A stretch of 64,000 nt of DNA from Prochlorococcus sp. MIT 1307. Its GTDB lineage: Bacteria; Cyanobacteriota; Cyanobacteriia; PCC-6307; Cyanobiaceae. Shown in pieces: positions 7,747 through 17,440 of the stretch (position 1 is its first letter; the number at the start of each line of letters is the position of its first letter). The notes beneath the pieces were generated by a model that did no database searches, was not told where the DNA came from, and saw nothing but the letters and a program-made list of their open reading frames with translations. The position numbers and the translations under genes were made by a program. The stretch lies in contig NZ_CP139301.1 of NCBI RefSeq assembly GCF_034092395.1, forward strand, positions 1,736,001 to 1,800,000, written 5' to 3'.

Positions 7747-9816
7747 CTAAATTTCTGATAATCCTTCTCCTAGTTCTGCTTGCCTAGTTTTTCTTTCAGA
7801 AAGCAGCATTAGCTCGTCAGCATCTGATTGTTCAAGAGGCAAATCAAACCAAAAAGTAGTACCTAGATCAGGCTCACTTGCCATGCGAATTGTTCCACCA
7901 TGCTTTTCAATAATACCTCGAACAATTGAGAGCCCTAAGCCAGTTCCTGCCTCGGTATGCACTGCATTTTCTACTCGATAGAAGCGTTCGAATATTCTTT
8001 GTTGATCGGCCAATGAGATTCCAAGCCCTGTGTCTGCAATTTCCACTCTTAGTCTTGGGAGGGGAGATACAAGTGCACAGTGTGGAGCTGAGTGAGTACT
8101 TTTTATTGGTTTTGCAGTACAAATGTCAGGCCATGTATATGCACTGAGCTTCAACTTGCCCCCAGCGCGACTAAATTTAAGACCATTTCCAACTAAATTA
8201 TCAAAGACTTGCAAAAGTAAGTCCCAATTGCCAAGAATCATGGGTAATGATTTATCCATATCTATTTCAAGTTCAACTTCCTTATCCTTTGCATTTAATT
8301 TGTAATTGCGTAATGTTTGCTCCATTGCGGGACGCAAATCAATTGATTCAAACTGGATAGATCGGCCAGACTCTAACTTCGATAGATCTAGGACATCGTT
8401 GACTAGCCGGGCGAGTCTATCTGTTTCTGCATTTGCAACTCCAAGAAATTCTTTTTTTTCATCTTCAGTCAGTTGATCTCCTAGGTCATGAAGCGTTTCT
8501 ACATAACTTTTGATATTGAATAAAGGAGTTCTTAATTCATGTGAGACATTACTAATGAATCTGCTTTGAGCTGCATTCAGTTCAACTTCTCGTGTGAGAT
8601 CTTGGACTGTAACCGCTAAGCCCTTGAGCGTTTCTCCAGTGGAATCTCTCACAGATTGTAAGACTATTCTTAGAGTTCTTGGCGGCTCCCCAATGCTGCA
8701 TCGAATGTCACTACTTTCTATTGAGTTTGTTAGTAGAGAAGTGATTGGGGCATGTAATTCATTTGCAAGTATTTCTGGCAACTCATTTAGTAATTCTTGC
8801 CCCTCCAAGTTGCGACCCTCCCATCTAAATAGTCTTCGTGCAGTTGGATTAACTAATACAATTTTTCCTTCTTCATCCATTAATATTGCACCATCAGCCA
8901 TTGTGGCGATTAGTGATTGCTGTTTAACCTGTGCGGCTCGCAATTCTTCAATATTTGCATTGTCATAGTCTTCAAGTTGGGAAGCCATCGCATTAAATCC
9001 ATTTAACAGTTCCCCTAATTCACCGCTCATGGGAATTTGAATCCTTGATTTAAAATTACCAGTGGCAATCTCTCGTACACCACGAACAAGTTCCTTAACA
9101 GGTCGAGTAATAGTTAGGGCATTAAAAACAGCTCCTAGAAGTACAAGTACCCATATAGATATAAAAACAGCTACTGTTACTTCTTTTGTTAATGCAGCAT
9201 TTGCTAGGGCTTTTTTATTAGGTGTTACCCCTAATGCCAATACTCCAAGATAGTTGCCTTTCCATAGCATCGGTACGAATACATCTGTTACTTGGCCTTG
9301 CGGGGTTAGATGTTGCCTTACTAATGGAAACTGTGGCCTTTTACTTAGCTCTAGTGGCAATTCAAGACGTCGGGTGAGTAGTAGTTCACTATTAAGTGTA
9401 TTTGGAGTTGCACTAACAGGAATCCCTAGTTCTATTACACCCTCTGGATTAGTAAAAAATATGTACCTTAAGTTTCTGCTAGAACGCCAAAACTTTTCAG
9501 CAACATTAGCAACTTCTCTGTTTTGCCCATTTGCTACTAACTCTGTGACGTTCCCAGAGAGTAGTAGGCCAAGATCTCTCGCATACCTGGTGTCATTCAT
9601 GCCGGCATCTCGTTGAATGCCGTTTAAGGTAAAGAAAGTTATGCCTGTCATCATCAAGCTCACCACTAAAGTCGTGATGGCAAGTAATTTTGTGCGTAAG
9701 CTAAATGCAGCCCACCAATTATTTATACGCATCCACCAATTAGTGCGTTCTGGTGGTTGGCCATTACCACTGTTTTGAGCCCAGTTTGCAATTGATGTTG
9801 AATTAGTACTTTTCAT
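7747..9816 (-). CDS. nblS: Membrane sensor histidine kinase NblS (Hik33/DspA type)
   Basis: NblS is the high-light, cold and nutrient stress sensor of cyanobacteria; it phosphorylates RpaB-type regulators. The 689-residue protein shows the family order: a first membrane span (about 43-65), an extracytoplasmic sensor loop, a second span (about 212-234), a HAMP linker (to about 287), a PAS domain (about 296-409, with GKIVLVNPTARRLF), and HisKA with FISNVSHELRTPL (His426). The HATPase domain has N-box NLVGNGLKFS and G-boxes ADTGLGIS and GTGLGLSIVRGI. I chose the ATG over a TTG one codon upstream. Its place beside kaiC and purD is recalled from marine Synechococcus and supports the name. Confidence 0.93.
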   Translation of the reverse strand: MKSTNSTSIANWAQNSGNGQPPERTNWWMRINNWWAAFSLRTKLLAITTLVVSLMMTGITFFTLNGIQRDAGMNDTRYARDLGLLLSGNVTELVANGQNREVANVAEKFWRSSRNLRYIFFTNPEGVIELGIPVSATPNTLNSELLLTRRLELPLELSKRPQFPLVRQHLTPQGQVTDVFVPMLWKGNYLGVLALGVTPNKKALANAALTKEVTVAVFISIWVLVLLGAVFNALTITRPVKELVRGVREIATGNFKSRIQIPMSGELGELLNGFNAMASQLEDYDNANIEELRAAQVKQQSLIATMADGAILMDEEGKIVLVNPTARRLFRWEGRNLEGQELLNELPEILANELHAPITSLLTNSIESSDIRCSIGEPPRTLRIVLQSVRDSTGETLKGLAVTVQDLTREVELNAAQSRFISNVSHELRTPLFNIKSYVETLHDLGDQLTEDEKKEFLGVANAETDRLARLVNDVLDLSKLESGRSIQFESIDLRPAMEQTLRNYKLNAKDKEVELEIDMDKSLPMILGNWDLLLQVFDNLVGNGLKFSRAGGKLKLSAYTWPDICTAKPIKSTHSAPHCALVSPLPRLRVEIADTGLGISLADQQRIFERFYRVENAVHTEAGTGLGLSIVRGIIEKHGGTIRMASEPDLGTTFWFDLPLEQSDADELMLLSERKTRQAELGEGLSEI

Positions 9817-9840
9817 CAATGCATAGTGCTTGTGTATAGG

Positions 9841-11157
9841 CTAGAACTTGCGCACTTGATTACCGATATCTCTTCGAAAGTTGATTCCATTGAAGTGGAT
9901 GTCATCCAGCCCTGCATAAGCCTTCTTGAATGCTTCATCGAAACTTGGAGCTTGAGCAACCACTGAAAGGACTCTTCCTCCTGAAGTGAAAACGTCATTT
10001 TTGTCATTGCTGCGAGTTCCTGCATGAAATAGTTGCAATGATTGGTTTAATTGAATGTTGATGTTAATAAGGTCTCCATAACGTGGAGCTTCTGGATATC
10101 CAGATGTAGCAGCAACCACACATGCACTACACAAATTCGATATAAAAAGCTTAGGCGCTTGTTCGAGACAACCTAATGCACATGCATGGAGAATATTGGC
10201 CAATTCCGGGCCTAATAAGGGTATGAGTGTTTGACACTCAGGGTCCCCAAACCTGCAGTTATATTCTATTACTTTAGGGCCTGCATTTGTGATCATTAAC
10301 CCTGCATATATGACGCCTCGATAATCGATTCCTCTTTCCCTTAGAGCTTTTAAAGTTGGTTCAAGCACTAATTCCTTGACATTATTTAGATCTTCTTCAT
10401 TTAGCAGAGGTGCTGGTGCATATGCCCCCATGCCTCCAGTGTTAGGTCCTTGATCTCCTTCTTTTAGACGCTTGTGATCCTGCGCAGGTGGTAGTAGGAC
10501 CATTCTTTGGCCGTCGCAAAGAGCGAAAACAGAGACTTCTGGACCTTGGAGGCGCTCTTCAAGAACAAGCTTTTCTCCAGAGGCTCCATACTTTCCATTG
10601 AAGGCTTCTTGAATAGCTGTTTTTGCTTCTTCTATTGTTTCAGCGACAGTAACTCCTTTCCCTGCTGCCAGCCCATCAGCTTTAACTACAAGTGGGCCTT
10701 GAAAATTTTTGAGAGTGACTAGTGCTTCTTCCTCAGTGCTAACTGACCAATATCTTGCAGTGGGAACTCCTGCCTCGAGCATGAGCTCCTTGGCCCATGT
10801 TTTACTGGCTTCTAACTTTGCGCCGTTGGCTCCTGGCCCAAAAACTGTTAGACCTGCTTCGCGTAATTCGTCGGCTACACCTTCCGCTAAAGGAGCTTCA
10901 GGTCCTATTACTACTAGGTCTAGCTTGCTCGCTTGGCATTTATTGATAATTGCCTTGACATCGTTTTCTTGAATGTTTAAACGTTTACATCCTTGATGAT
11001 TTTCTGTCCCTCCATTGCCAGGGGCTACCCAAACTTCTTCGATCGATTTGCATTTGCGCATTGCCCAAGCGAGAGCATTTTCCCTTCCACCACTGCCTAA
11101 GACAAGAATTTTTTTCAGTGGTGGCAAGATTGGACTAGAAGAGTTTGAGATTTTCAT
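9841..11157 (-). CDS. purD: Phosphoribosylamine-glycine ligase (GARS)
   Basis: PurD joins glycine to 5-phosphoribosylamine with ATP, the second step of purine synthesis. The 438-residue length is normal. Visible features are the N-terminal KILVLGSGGRENALAW, the PEAPLAEGVADELR segment, and the ATP-grasp core with VVKADGLAAGKGV. A further match is YAGLMITNAGPKVIEYNCRFGDPE, which carries the metal ligands. A short preceding tail of about 13 residues is polar. It lies 24 bases upstream of nblS on the same strand and may be co-transcribed with it. purC lies about 1.1 kb away, across the exported protein gene, on the other strand. Confidence 0.97.
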   Translation of the reverse strand: MKISNSSSPILPPLKKILVLGSGGRENALAWAMRKCKSIEEVWVAPGNGGTENHQGCKRLNIQENDVKAIINKCQASKLDLVVIGPEAPLAEGVADELREAGLTVFGPGANGAKLEASKTWAKELMLEAGVPTARYWSVSTEEEALVTLKNFQGPLVVKADGLAAGKGVTVAETIEEAKTAIQEAFNGKYGASGEKLVLEERLQGPEVSVFALCDGQRMVLLPPAQDHKRLKEGDQGPNTGGMGAYAPAPLLNEEDLNNVKELVLEPTLKALRERGIDYRGVIYAGLMITNAGPKVIEYNCRFGDPECQTLIPLLGPELANILHACALGCLEQAPKLFISNLCSACVVAATSGYPEAPRYGDLININIQLNQSLQLFHAGTRSNDKNDVFTSGGRVLSVVAQAPSFDEAFKKAYAGLDDIHFNGINFRRDIGNQVRKF

Positions 11158-11252
11158 AAAGTGATTTTTGCATTGGACCTAGGCTTTACGAGTCTGGTCT
11201 TGGCAGGAAATTCAAATGTGGCTTATTTGATCTTGGTGAATGGGTTCCATCA

Positions 11253-12200
11253 ATGAGAAATAACTATCTTCCCTTAACCATTTTGTTGGTTGTGTTTTCT
11301 AGTCAGCTTCACATAGTCAAGGCATCAGGTGCCTTTAATAGAGATGGATCCGAATTACGTGTTGAAGCACTTCAAAAAACAAAGCTGAGCAAAGAGATGA
11401 TTGTTCAATTAAAGACTGCTTGTGTTGAAGCTGCCAAGATTCCCTCAAGTCATCGTTTGAGAAAACTTAGCAATCAATTAATGCATTCATTCCAGGTAAC
11501 TGCTTCCTTCGAATTGGAAATGCAGAGAGCTGAACTTCTTTTGGATTGCAAGGCTCCTTCAAATGCTCAGAAGGTTCTTCAAGGAATTAATCCAACAAGT
11601 TTGAAAGAGCAAAAGGCTTGGTCAATTTTGTTTTGGAAAGCAAGTAATGCTGTTATGGATCATTTAAACGCTTCTTTAGCTTTGAGAAGACTTTCAGGAG
11701 GCAATTTTCAGACATTAGATGATGAGCAAATTACTGTTGGATATGGAGTAGATGGGACTCCATTGACTAGATCAGCATTAGACCTTTTGGCAGAGCATGA
11801 GCGATTAAATGGTCGTTGTGATGCGGCAGCTAAGGTTTTGCTAGCTGGTCGCACAAGTGGAGCTATAGGGGCTCGCCGCATTTCTCGTGCAGTTCAATGT
11901 TTAGATGGATTAAGTCTTGAGAAGAGAAAGGCTTTACTCCGGTCAGCACTTGATGAGGCAAAGAATGATGAGGCTTGGTGGTTAGTTGGGGATATTTTGA
12001 GATTGCACCTTTTGCTTGATTTGGCCTCTGGTGGAGACGCTGAAAATGCTCGAAAGCGTCTTGAGCAATTCTCGAAAGAACTTGATGATCGCTATACACA
12101 ATTGGAACTTATTCGATTGGCCCCTTCAAGAAAGGAAGAAAAACATATTCTTGAGGATCAGCTACGTTCACCAAGAAGAAATGCACCCAATCTCGAATAG
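11253..12200 (+). CDS. Exported helical protein of unknown function
   Basis: This 315-residue protein has an N-terminal signal peptide (LPLTILLVVFSSQLHIVKASG), so it is probably periplasmic or lumenal. The rest is mostly helical, with Leu/Ala-rich segments and paired short helices (for example AELLLDCKAPSNAQKVLQG, then ALDLLAEHERLNGRCDAAAKV) that resemble a TPR or TPR-like array. It has no catalytic motif I recognise. It sits between divergent purD and purC, with purC only about 40 bases downstream on the same strand, so one transcript is likely. The function is unknown. Confidence 0.75.
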   Translation: MRNNYLPLTILLVVFSSQLHIVKASGAFNRDGSELRVEALQKTKLSKEMIVQLKTACVEAAKIPSSHRLRKLSNQLMHSFQVTASFELEMQRAELLLDCKAPSNAQKVLQGINPTSLKEQKAWSILFWKASNAVMDHLNASLALRRLSGGNFQTLDDEQITVGYGVDGTPLTRSALDLLAEHERLNGRCDAAAKVLLAGRTSGAIGARRISRAVQCLDGLSLEKRKALLRSALDEAKNDEAWWLVGDILRLHLLLDLASGGDAENARKRLEQFSKELDDRYTQLELIRLAPSRKEEKHILEDQLRSPRRNAPNLE

Positions 12201-12241
12201 GTGCCCTTTTGAATTGAGTATCACTTATTTGGTTGGTAATT

Positions 12242-12994
12242 ATGACACCAGATCACGGACAGCTGCTATATCAAGGCAAGGCTAAGAGAATCTTTCATTC
12301 AGAGCGCGATGATCGTGTTTTGATTGAATTCAAGAATGACGCAACAGCTTTTAATGCCTTAAAACATGCTGAGTTAGAAGGGAAAGGTCTAGTTAATTGT
12401 CAAATCTCCGCTCATTTCTTTGAGCTTTTGGAATCAGAAGGTATTCCAACTCATTATCTTTATAGTCCCGCTGATTGTTGGATTGTCGCTCAGCGGGTAG
12501 AAATTGTCCCATTGGAGGTTGTTGTTCGCAATATTGCAACTGGATCGTTGTGTAAAGAGACTCCTATTAAACAAGGCAAAGAATTATCCCCCCCCTTATT
12601 AGACCTTTACTACAAGGATGATGACTTGGGTGATCCTTTGCTGACTGAAGAAAGATTAAGAAGGTTAGGCTTAATCACAGATAAACAAAGATTAGAGATT
12701 GAAAACCTTGCCTTTCGTGTGAATAAATTATTGAAGGTTTTCTTGGGGCAATTAGACCTTTTGCTAGTTGACTTTAAGTTGGAATTTGGGATTAATAAAA
12801 ATGGTCACCTTCTTGTCTCAGATGAAATTAGTCCTGATACATGCAGGCTTTGGGATCAAAGAGCCGGGAATGCTAAAGATCGAATTCTTGATAAAGATCG
12901 CTTTCGAAAGGACCTTGGTGGTGTGGTTGATGCATACGGGGAGGTCCTTAAACGTGTACAAGGTGTAACCACCAAACCACGCACTTGCAGTTAA
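12242..12994 (+). CDS. purC: SAICAR synthetase
   Basis: PurC condenses CAIR with aspartate using ATP in purine synthesis. The 250-residue length is typical. Motifs are [11 protein letters not shown] at the N-terminus, [35 protein letters not shown] and [12 protein letters not shown]. The start is the ATG at 12242; a TTG three codons upstream is less likely. A run of eight or nine C (about 12589-12597) falls inside the gene without disturbing the frame. The next gene, bamA, starts 49 bases downstream on the same strand. Confidence 0.97.
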   Translation: MTPDHGQLLYQGKAKRIFHSERDDRVLIEFKNDATAFNALKHAELEGKGLVNCQISAHFFELLESEGIPTHYLYSPADCWIVAQRVEIVPLEVVVRNIATGSLCKETPIKQGKELSPPLLDLYYKDDDLGDPLLTEERLRRLGLITDKQRLEIENLAFRVNKLLKVFLGQLDLLLVDFKLEFGINKNGHLLVSDEISPDTCRLWDQRAGNAKDRILDKDRFRKDLGGVVDAYGEVLKRVQGVTTKPRTCS

Positions 12995-13042
12995 GGTCAC
13001 CGGAGGTTTGTGGCATAACTAGCCAGACGTCCTTTTCTCTCT

Positions 13043-15265
13043 ATGGCCAGATTTCTTTCAGCTATTCCTTCCTGGCTATTGCATCGAGGGACATATGGTT
13101 TAGCTCTGGCCTTGCCAGCTCTTGTTGGAACTGGGTTCTCCAGCCTCTCAAACCAAGAGAAAATTACTTATGAAAAGAGTAAGAGCCCAAAGGATGTAAA
13201 TGTTGCTCAGTTTGCACGGCCTACTGGAGAGAGAAAAGGAGTTGAACCTAGTCCTCAAGGGTCTGGCAATACTAGGGTTTTGATCACTGAGGTGGTTATA
13301 GAGGGTATCGATGGTCATCCAGAGCAAGAACGCTTGGAATTTGCCGCTTACGATGCAATGAGTGTGCGTCCAGGTAGCAATATCACTAGAGAAGAGTTAA
13401 AACTTTCTCTAGATGCAATTTATTCAACAGGTTGGTTCTCAGGGGTTAGGATTGAGCCAATTAATGGACCTCTAGGAGTACAACTTTTAGTAGAAGTTGA
13501 TCCTAATCCTGTGCTAAAAAAAGTTAAACTTCTACCAACAGAAAGTAAAATTCCACCAAGCGTTATTGATAATATTTTTAAATCTGATTATGGAAAGACG
13601 TTAAACCTAAATGCTCTTCAGGTAAGAATCAAGGAATTAAAAAACTGGTACACTAAAGAGGGATATTCTTTGGCAAGAATTTCTGGGCCAAATAGAATTA
13701 CTCCTGATGGAATTGTTGAGCTAAAGATTGGCGAAGGTACAGTCTCAGGTATAGAGATTCAGTTCTTGAATAAAGATGGAGACTTAAGTAATCAAGATGG
13801 AAAAGTGATAAAAGGTAAAACAAGACCTTGGGTAATCAAAAGAGAAATTTCAATGAAACCTGGAGATATTTTTAATAGAAATCAGCTAGAGGGGGATATC
13901 AAAAGATTATATTCAACATCCCTATTTAGTGATGTAAAAGTTACTCTAAGGCCAGTAACTGGTTCACCTGGCAGTGTTATAATAGTGTTGGGTATTACTG
14001 AACAATCAACAGGCTCACTTTCCGGTGGTATTGGGTATAGTGGAGGTCAAGGTGCTTTTGGGCAGCTAGGCCTTAAAGAGTCAAACTTCTTTGGTAAGGC
14101 ATGGAATAGTGGTATTGATTTAACTTATGGTCAGTATGGAGCTTTGGTTAATTTTACCTTTTCAGATCCATGGATAAGAGGAGATAAATATCGTACATCA
14201 TTTAGAAGCTCACTATTTTTAAGTAGAGAAGTACCTCAGGAGTTTCGTAGTCAATCAGGGGGAAGTATTCGTAGCGTTAAAGACTATTATGATGCAAATA
14301 CATCTACAGCATACGAAATTCAAAATACTGTTTTTGGACCTTATCCATCAGTCTCTGATGCTAAGGCTGCTAATCCAAATGTTAGTTGGTTTGACTATGA
14401 GGGTGATTCTATAGTTCTTGAAAGAGTAGGAGGTGGATTTTCTTTCGCAAGGCCTTTGAATGGTGGAGACCCTTATAAGAAAGTTCCTTGGAGAGTTTTA
14501 GTAGGAATGAATGTTCAGCAAGTAAAAGCGATTGATTACGCTGGGAATAGTCGCCCTTATGGAGTTCTAGTTGATAACTTATCTAATAATCAGGTTCCTA
14601 ATAAAGAAGTGATTTGTGTATCATTTAATTGTGCTGCAGAAAATAATCTTTTTAGTGTAAGAACTGCAGCAACTTATAACACTCTTAATGATTCGAGAAA
14701 TCCAACTTCAGGCGATTTTATGACTGTGGGAACCGAGCAATTCGTCTCAGTTGGAGAAGACTCTCCCACTTTTAATCGAGCAAGAACTAGTTATTCTCAT
14801 TTTATTCCAGTTAACTGGTTAAAGATTGCGAAGGGTTGTAGACCAAAAAGTGGAGAAAAAGCTAATTGCCCTCAAACTATTGCTTTTCAAGTTAAAGCTG
14901 GCTCAATTGTGGGAGATCTCCCTCCATACGAAGCTTTTTGTCTAGGTGGCTCTAGTTCTGTTAGAGGCTGGAACAACTGTGACCTCGCTGTGGGTAGAAA
15001 TTTTGGAGAGGGGTCTGTTGAATATAGATTTCCAGTTTGGAAGTTGTTATCTGCAGCATTTTTTGTTGATGGTGCGACGGACTTTGGATCGCAAAATGCG
15101 GTTCCTGGTAAACCAGGAAAATTACTTGGAAAGAATGGTTCTGGGTTCTCTCCCGGTGCAGGCTTGATTGTCAATACGCCTATAGGTCCTTTGCGTCTTG
15201 AGGGGGCAAAGCGTGACTTTGATGGTGATTGGCGTTTCAACTTGGGAGTGGGTTGGAAGTTTTAG
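13043..15265 (+). CDS. bamA: Outer-membrane assembly protein, Omp85/BamA type
   Basis: This Omp85 protein folds and inserts beta-barrel proteins into the outer membrane. Of its 740 residues, the first 30-40 form a hydrophobic export signal. POTRA domains follow, with the first near residues 88-160 (ITEVVIEGIDG and PGSNITREELKLS), then two more to about residue 325. The C-terminal half is a 16-strand barrel with repeated Gly/aromatic strands. The lid-loop signature VRGW occurs near residue 640, and the last residue is aromatic (GWKF), as in barrel proteins. The three-POTRA arrangement is typical of cyanobacteria. It opens the envelope gene block; its stop overlaps the lpxC start. Confidence 0.92.
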   Translation: MARFLSAIPSWLLHRGTYGLALALPALVGTGFSSLSNQEKITYEKSKSPKDVNVAQFARPTGERKGVEPSPQGSGNTRVLITEVVIEGIDGHPEQERLEFAAYDAMSVRPGSNITREELKLSLDAIYSTGWFSGVRIEPINGPLGVQLLVEVDPNPVLKKVKLLPTESKIPPSVIDNIFKSDYGKTLNLNALQVRIKELKNWYTKEGYSLARISGPNRITPDGIVELKIGEGTVSGIEIQFLNKDGDLSNQDGKVIKGKTRPWVIKREISMKPGDIFNRNQLEGDIKRLYSTSLFSDVKVTLRPVTGSPGSVIIVLGITEQSTGSLSGGIGYSGGQGAFGQLGLKESNFFGKAWNSGIDLTYGQYGALVNFTFSDPWIRGDKYRTSFRSSLFLSREVPQEFRSQSGGSIRSVKDYYDANTSTAYEIQNTVFGPYPSVSDAKAANPNVSWFDYEGDSIVLERVGGGFSFARPLNGGDPYKKVPWRVLVGMNVQQVKAIDYAGNSRPYGVLVDNLSNNQVPNKEVICVSFNCAAENNLFSVRTAATYNTLNDSRNPTSGDFMTVGTEQFVSVGEDSPTFNRARTSYSHFIPVNWLKIAKGCRPKSGEKANCPQTIAFQVKAGSIVGDLPPYEAFCLGGSSSVRGWNNCDLAVGRNFGEGSVEYRFPVWKLLSAAFFVDGATDFGSQNAVPGKPGKLLGKNGSGFSPGAGLIVNTPIGPLRLEGAKRDFDGDWRFNLGVGWKF

Positions 15266-16101
15266 TGACCTGTTTGCCGAATAACTACGAGGGTGCTTGG
15301 ACTCTTGCTAAAACAGTTTTGAGAAGAGGTATTGGACTCCATACTGGAGAAGAAGCTGAGGTCCGTCTATCTCCATATGAGAAGGCTGGTTTTCATGTCT
15401 CATGGATCGATAGTGGTGAAGCGCCAATAACTCTTAGTGCTGATCAAGCTTTTGACACGCAATTATGCACAACTCTTCAGTTGGGTAATCATCGTCTTTC
15501 AACAGTAGAACATCTTCTTGCAGCATTGGGTGGTTGTGGCATAAGCCACGTTCTTATTGAGGTCTCTGGTCAGGAAATCCCACTTTTAGATGGTTCTGCA
15601 CTGTGTTGGGTTGAAGCAATTTTGGAAGCTGGCCTTGCTCCAGCGTGTACACCACGCTTAGCCGCTCCATTAGTGAACAAACCATTGGCATTTCATCGTG
15701 GTCATAGTGTTATCACTGCAACACCCGCTGAAAAATTTACTTTGGTAGGCATTATTGATTTTCCATATCCAGCTATCGGCCAACAAATGTTGACTATTCA
15801 ACTGACTCCAAATGTTTTTGTTAAGGAAATTGCACCAGCTAGAACTTTTGGTTTTAAGGATCAATTGGAGAAACTCCAGAAGTCTGGCTTAATAAAAGGG
15901 GGAACTCTTGATAACGCTTTGGTATGTGACTGTGATGATTGGATCAATCCCCCCTTGAGATTCAAGGATGAACCAGTGAGACATAAACTTTTGGACTTAA
16001 TCGGAGATTTAGCACTGGTTGGGTTTCCTAATGCACAAGTTCTTGTGTATAGAGGTTCACATTGTTTACATAACGATTTAGCAGCTTCTCTCCTCCAATA
16101 G
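15265..16101 (+). CDS. lpxC: UDP-3-O-acyl-GlcNAc deacetylase LpxC
   Basis: LpxC carries out the committed, zinc-dependent deacetylation in lipid A synthesis. The 278-residue form starts at a GTG that shares one base with the bamA stop (TAGTG), which suggests translational coupling; the frame is open further upstream inside bamA. Motifs are GIGLHTGE, STVEHLLAAL with zinc ligand His83, PARTFGF, GTLDNALV, and DEPVRHKLLDLIGD with His240 and Asp244. A catalytic-type histidine lies in SHCLHND near the C-terminus. All catalytic elements are intact. It is followed closely by fabZ and lpxA. Confidence 0.96.
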   Translation: MTCLPNNYEGAWTLAKTVLRRGIGLHTGEEAEVRLSPYEKAGFHVSWIDSGEAPITLSADQAFDTQLCTTLQLGNHRLSTVEHLLAALGGCGISHVLIEVSGQEIPLLDGSALCWVEAILEAGLAPACTPRLAAPLVNKPLAFHRGHSVITATPAEKFTLVGIIDFPYPAIGQQMLTIQLTPNVFVKEIAPARTFGFKDQLEKLQKSGLIKGGTLDNALVCDCDDWINPPLRFKDEPVRHKLLDLIGDLALVGFPNAQVLVYRGSHCLHNDLAASLLQ

Positions 16102-16143
16102 TTTCTACCACGCAAATTTGTTTTGATTGATTCTTCTTCCTCT

Positions 16144-16581
16144 ATGCCTCAAGTGCTTACAACTGAACAAATTATGGGGTTATTGCCTCATAGATATCCT
16201 TTCGCATTGGTTGACCGTGTTCTCGAGCATGAACCTGGCAAAAGGGCTGTGGCTATAAAGAATGTCACAATTAATGAGCCTCAATTTCAAGGGCATTTCC
16301 CAGATAGACCTTTAATGCCTGGTGTTTTGATCGTTGAGGCAATGGCTCAAGTAGGTGGCTTGATTGTGACCCAAATGCCAGATTTGCCGAAGGGACTTTT
16401 TGTGTTTGCTGGCATAGATGGCGTTCGGTTTCGCCGGCCAGTAGTGCCTGGCGACCAGCTTGAAATTACTTGTGAGCTTATTAGTCTCAAGAGGAAGAGA
16501 TTTGGGAAAGTTAGCGGCAAAGTAACAGTTGATGATCAGCTGGTTTGCTCTGGTGAACTCATGTTTTCTTTAGTTGATTGA
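16144..16581 (+). CDS. fabZ: 3-hydroxyacyl-ACP dehydratase FabZ
   Basis: FabZ removes water from 3-hydroxyacyl-ACP in fatty-acid elongation and competes with LpxA for the same substrate. The hot-dog fold protein has the catalytic His in [12 protein letters not shown], the [17 protein letters not shown] helix with the catalytic Glu, and a C-terminal strand. The start is the ATG giving [10 protein letters not shown] (145 aa); a TTG seven codons upstream would add a Ser-rich tail. It lies between lpxC and lpxA, a typical arrangement in lipid A operons. The following lpxA begins only a few bases after its stop. Confidence 0.96.
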   Translation: MPQVLTTEQIMGLLPHRYPFALVDRVLEHEPGKRAVAIKNVTINEPQFQGHFPDRPLMPGVLIVEAMAQVGGLIVTQMPDLPKGLFVFAGIDGVRFRRPVVPGDQLEITCELISLKRKRFGKVSGKVTVDDQLVCSGELMFSLVD

Positions 16582-16586
16582 AGGCT

Positions 16587-17438
16587 ATGAGTGAGTTTCG
16601 ACACCCTTCAACTTTGACCATTAACAAACCTCCAGAAGTACACCCTTTGGCAAATGTTGATCCGAAGGCAGAACTTGAAGAGGGCGTAGTTATTGGCTCA
16701 GGAGCTGTAGTAGGTCCAGAAGTGAAGATAGGCTCTCAGACTTGGATTGGCCCAAATGTTGTTCTTGATGGACGATTAACAATTGGATCTCAAAATAGGA
16801 TTTTTCCAGGAGCTTGCTTAGGTCTTGAGCCTCAAGACCTTAAATATAAAGGAGCCTCTACAGAGGTAGTCATAGGCGATAGAAATACGATTCGAGAATG
16901 TGTGACGATTAATCGTGCTACGGAAGAAGGTGAAGCGACAAAGGTTGGGAATGAGAATTTGTTGATGGCTTATTGCCATTTAGGCCACAATTGTTTGCTT
17001 GGTAATGGAATTGTTATGTCTAATGGCATTCAAGTTGCAGGTCACGTTTTTATTGAAGATTGGGCAGTAATTGGTGGTTGTGTGGGTATTCATCAATTTG
17101 TGCACATAGGAAGATTAGCCATGGTTGGAGGTATGACTAAGGTTGATAGGGATGTTCCTCCTTTTTGTTTGGTAGAAGGACATCCAGGAAGGTTGCGTGG
17201 AATAAATCGTGTTGGTCTTCGTCGTAGGGGAGTCAACAATGATCAAGGTGGTGAACTTCGCCAATTGCAAGAAATCTGGACCCTTTTATTTCGTTCAGAG
17301 AACGTTCTTGTTAAAAGTCTTGAGCTGGCTAGAAAGCAACAATTATTTCCTGCGGCCAAACACTTATGTGACTTTCTTCAAGCCTCTATTCAGCAAGATA
17401 GAAGAGGGCCGATGACATTTAAGAAGAGTACTAATTAA
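16587..17438 (+). CDS. lpxA: UDP-N-acetylglucosamine acyltransferase LpxA
   Basis: LpxA adds the first 3-hydroxyacyl chain to UDP-GlcNAc, the first step of lipid A synthesis. The protein is a trimeric left-handed beta helix: hexapeptide repeats run from about residue 15 to 185 ([16 protein letters not shown] onward). The conserved [17 protein letters not shown] and [14 protein letters not shown] segments are present, with catalytic-type His in [12 protein letters not shown], followed by a C-terminal helical domain. The ATG three codons inside the open frame was chosen; the upstream TTG overlaps the fabZ stop. It is followed two bases later by lpxB. Confidence 0.95.
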   Translation: MSEFRHPSTLTINKPPEVHPLANVDPKAELEEGVVIGSGAVVGPEVKIGSQTWIGPNVVLDGRLTIGSQNRIFPGACLGLEPQDLKYKGASTEVVIGDRNTIRECVTINRATEEGEATKVGNENLLMAYCHLGHNCLLGNGIVMSNGIQVAGHVFIEDWAVIGGCVGIHQFVHIGRLAMVGGMTKVDRDVPPFCLVEGHPGRLRGINRVGLRRRGVNNDQGGELRQLQEIWTLLFRSENVLVKSLELARKQQLFPAAKHLCDFLQASIQQDRRGPMTFKKSTN

Positions 17439-17440
17439 CA

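Noticed and set aside
12589-12597. Poly-C run in purC as a phase-variable frameshift site
   Set aside because: The frame is intact and the run encodes Pro codons in a normal PurC; a similar short run in kaiB (about 5989-5995) is also in frame.
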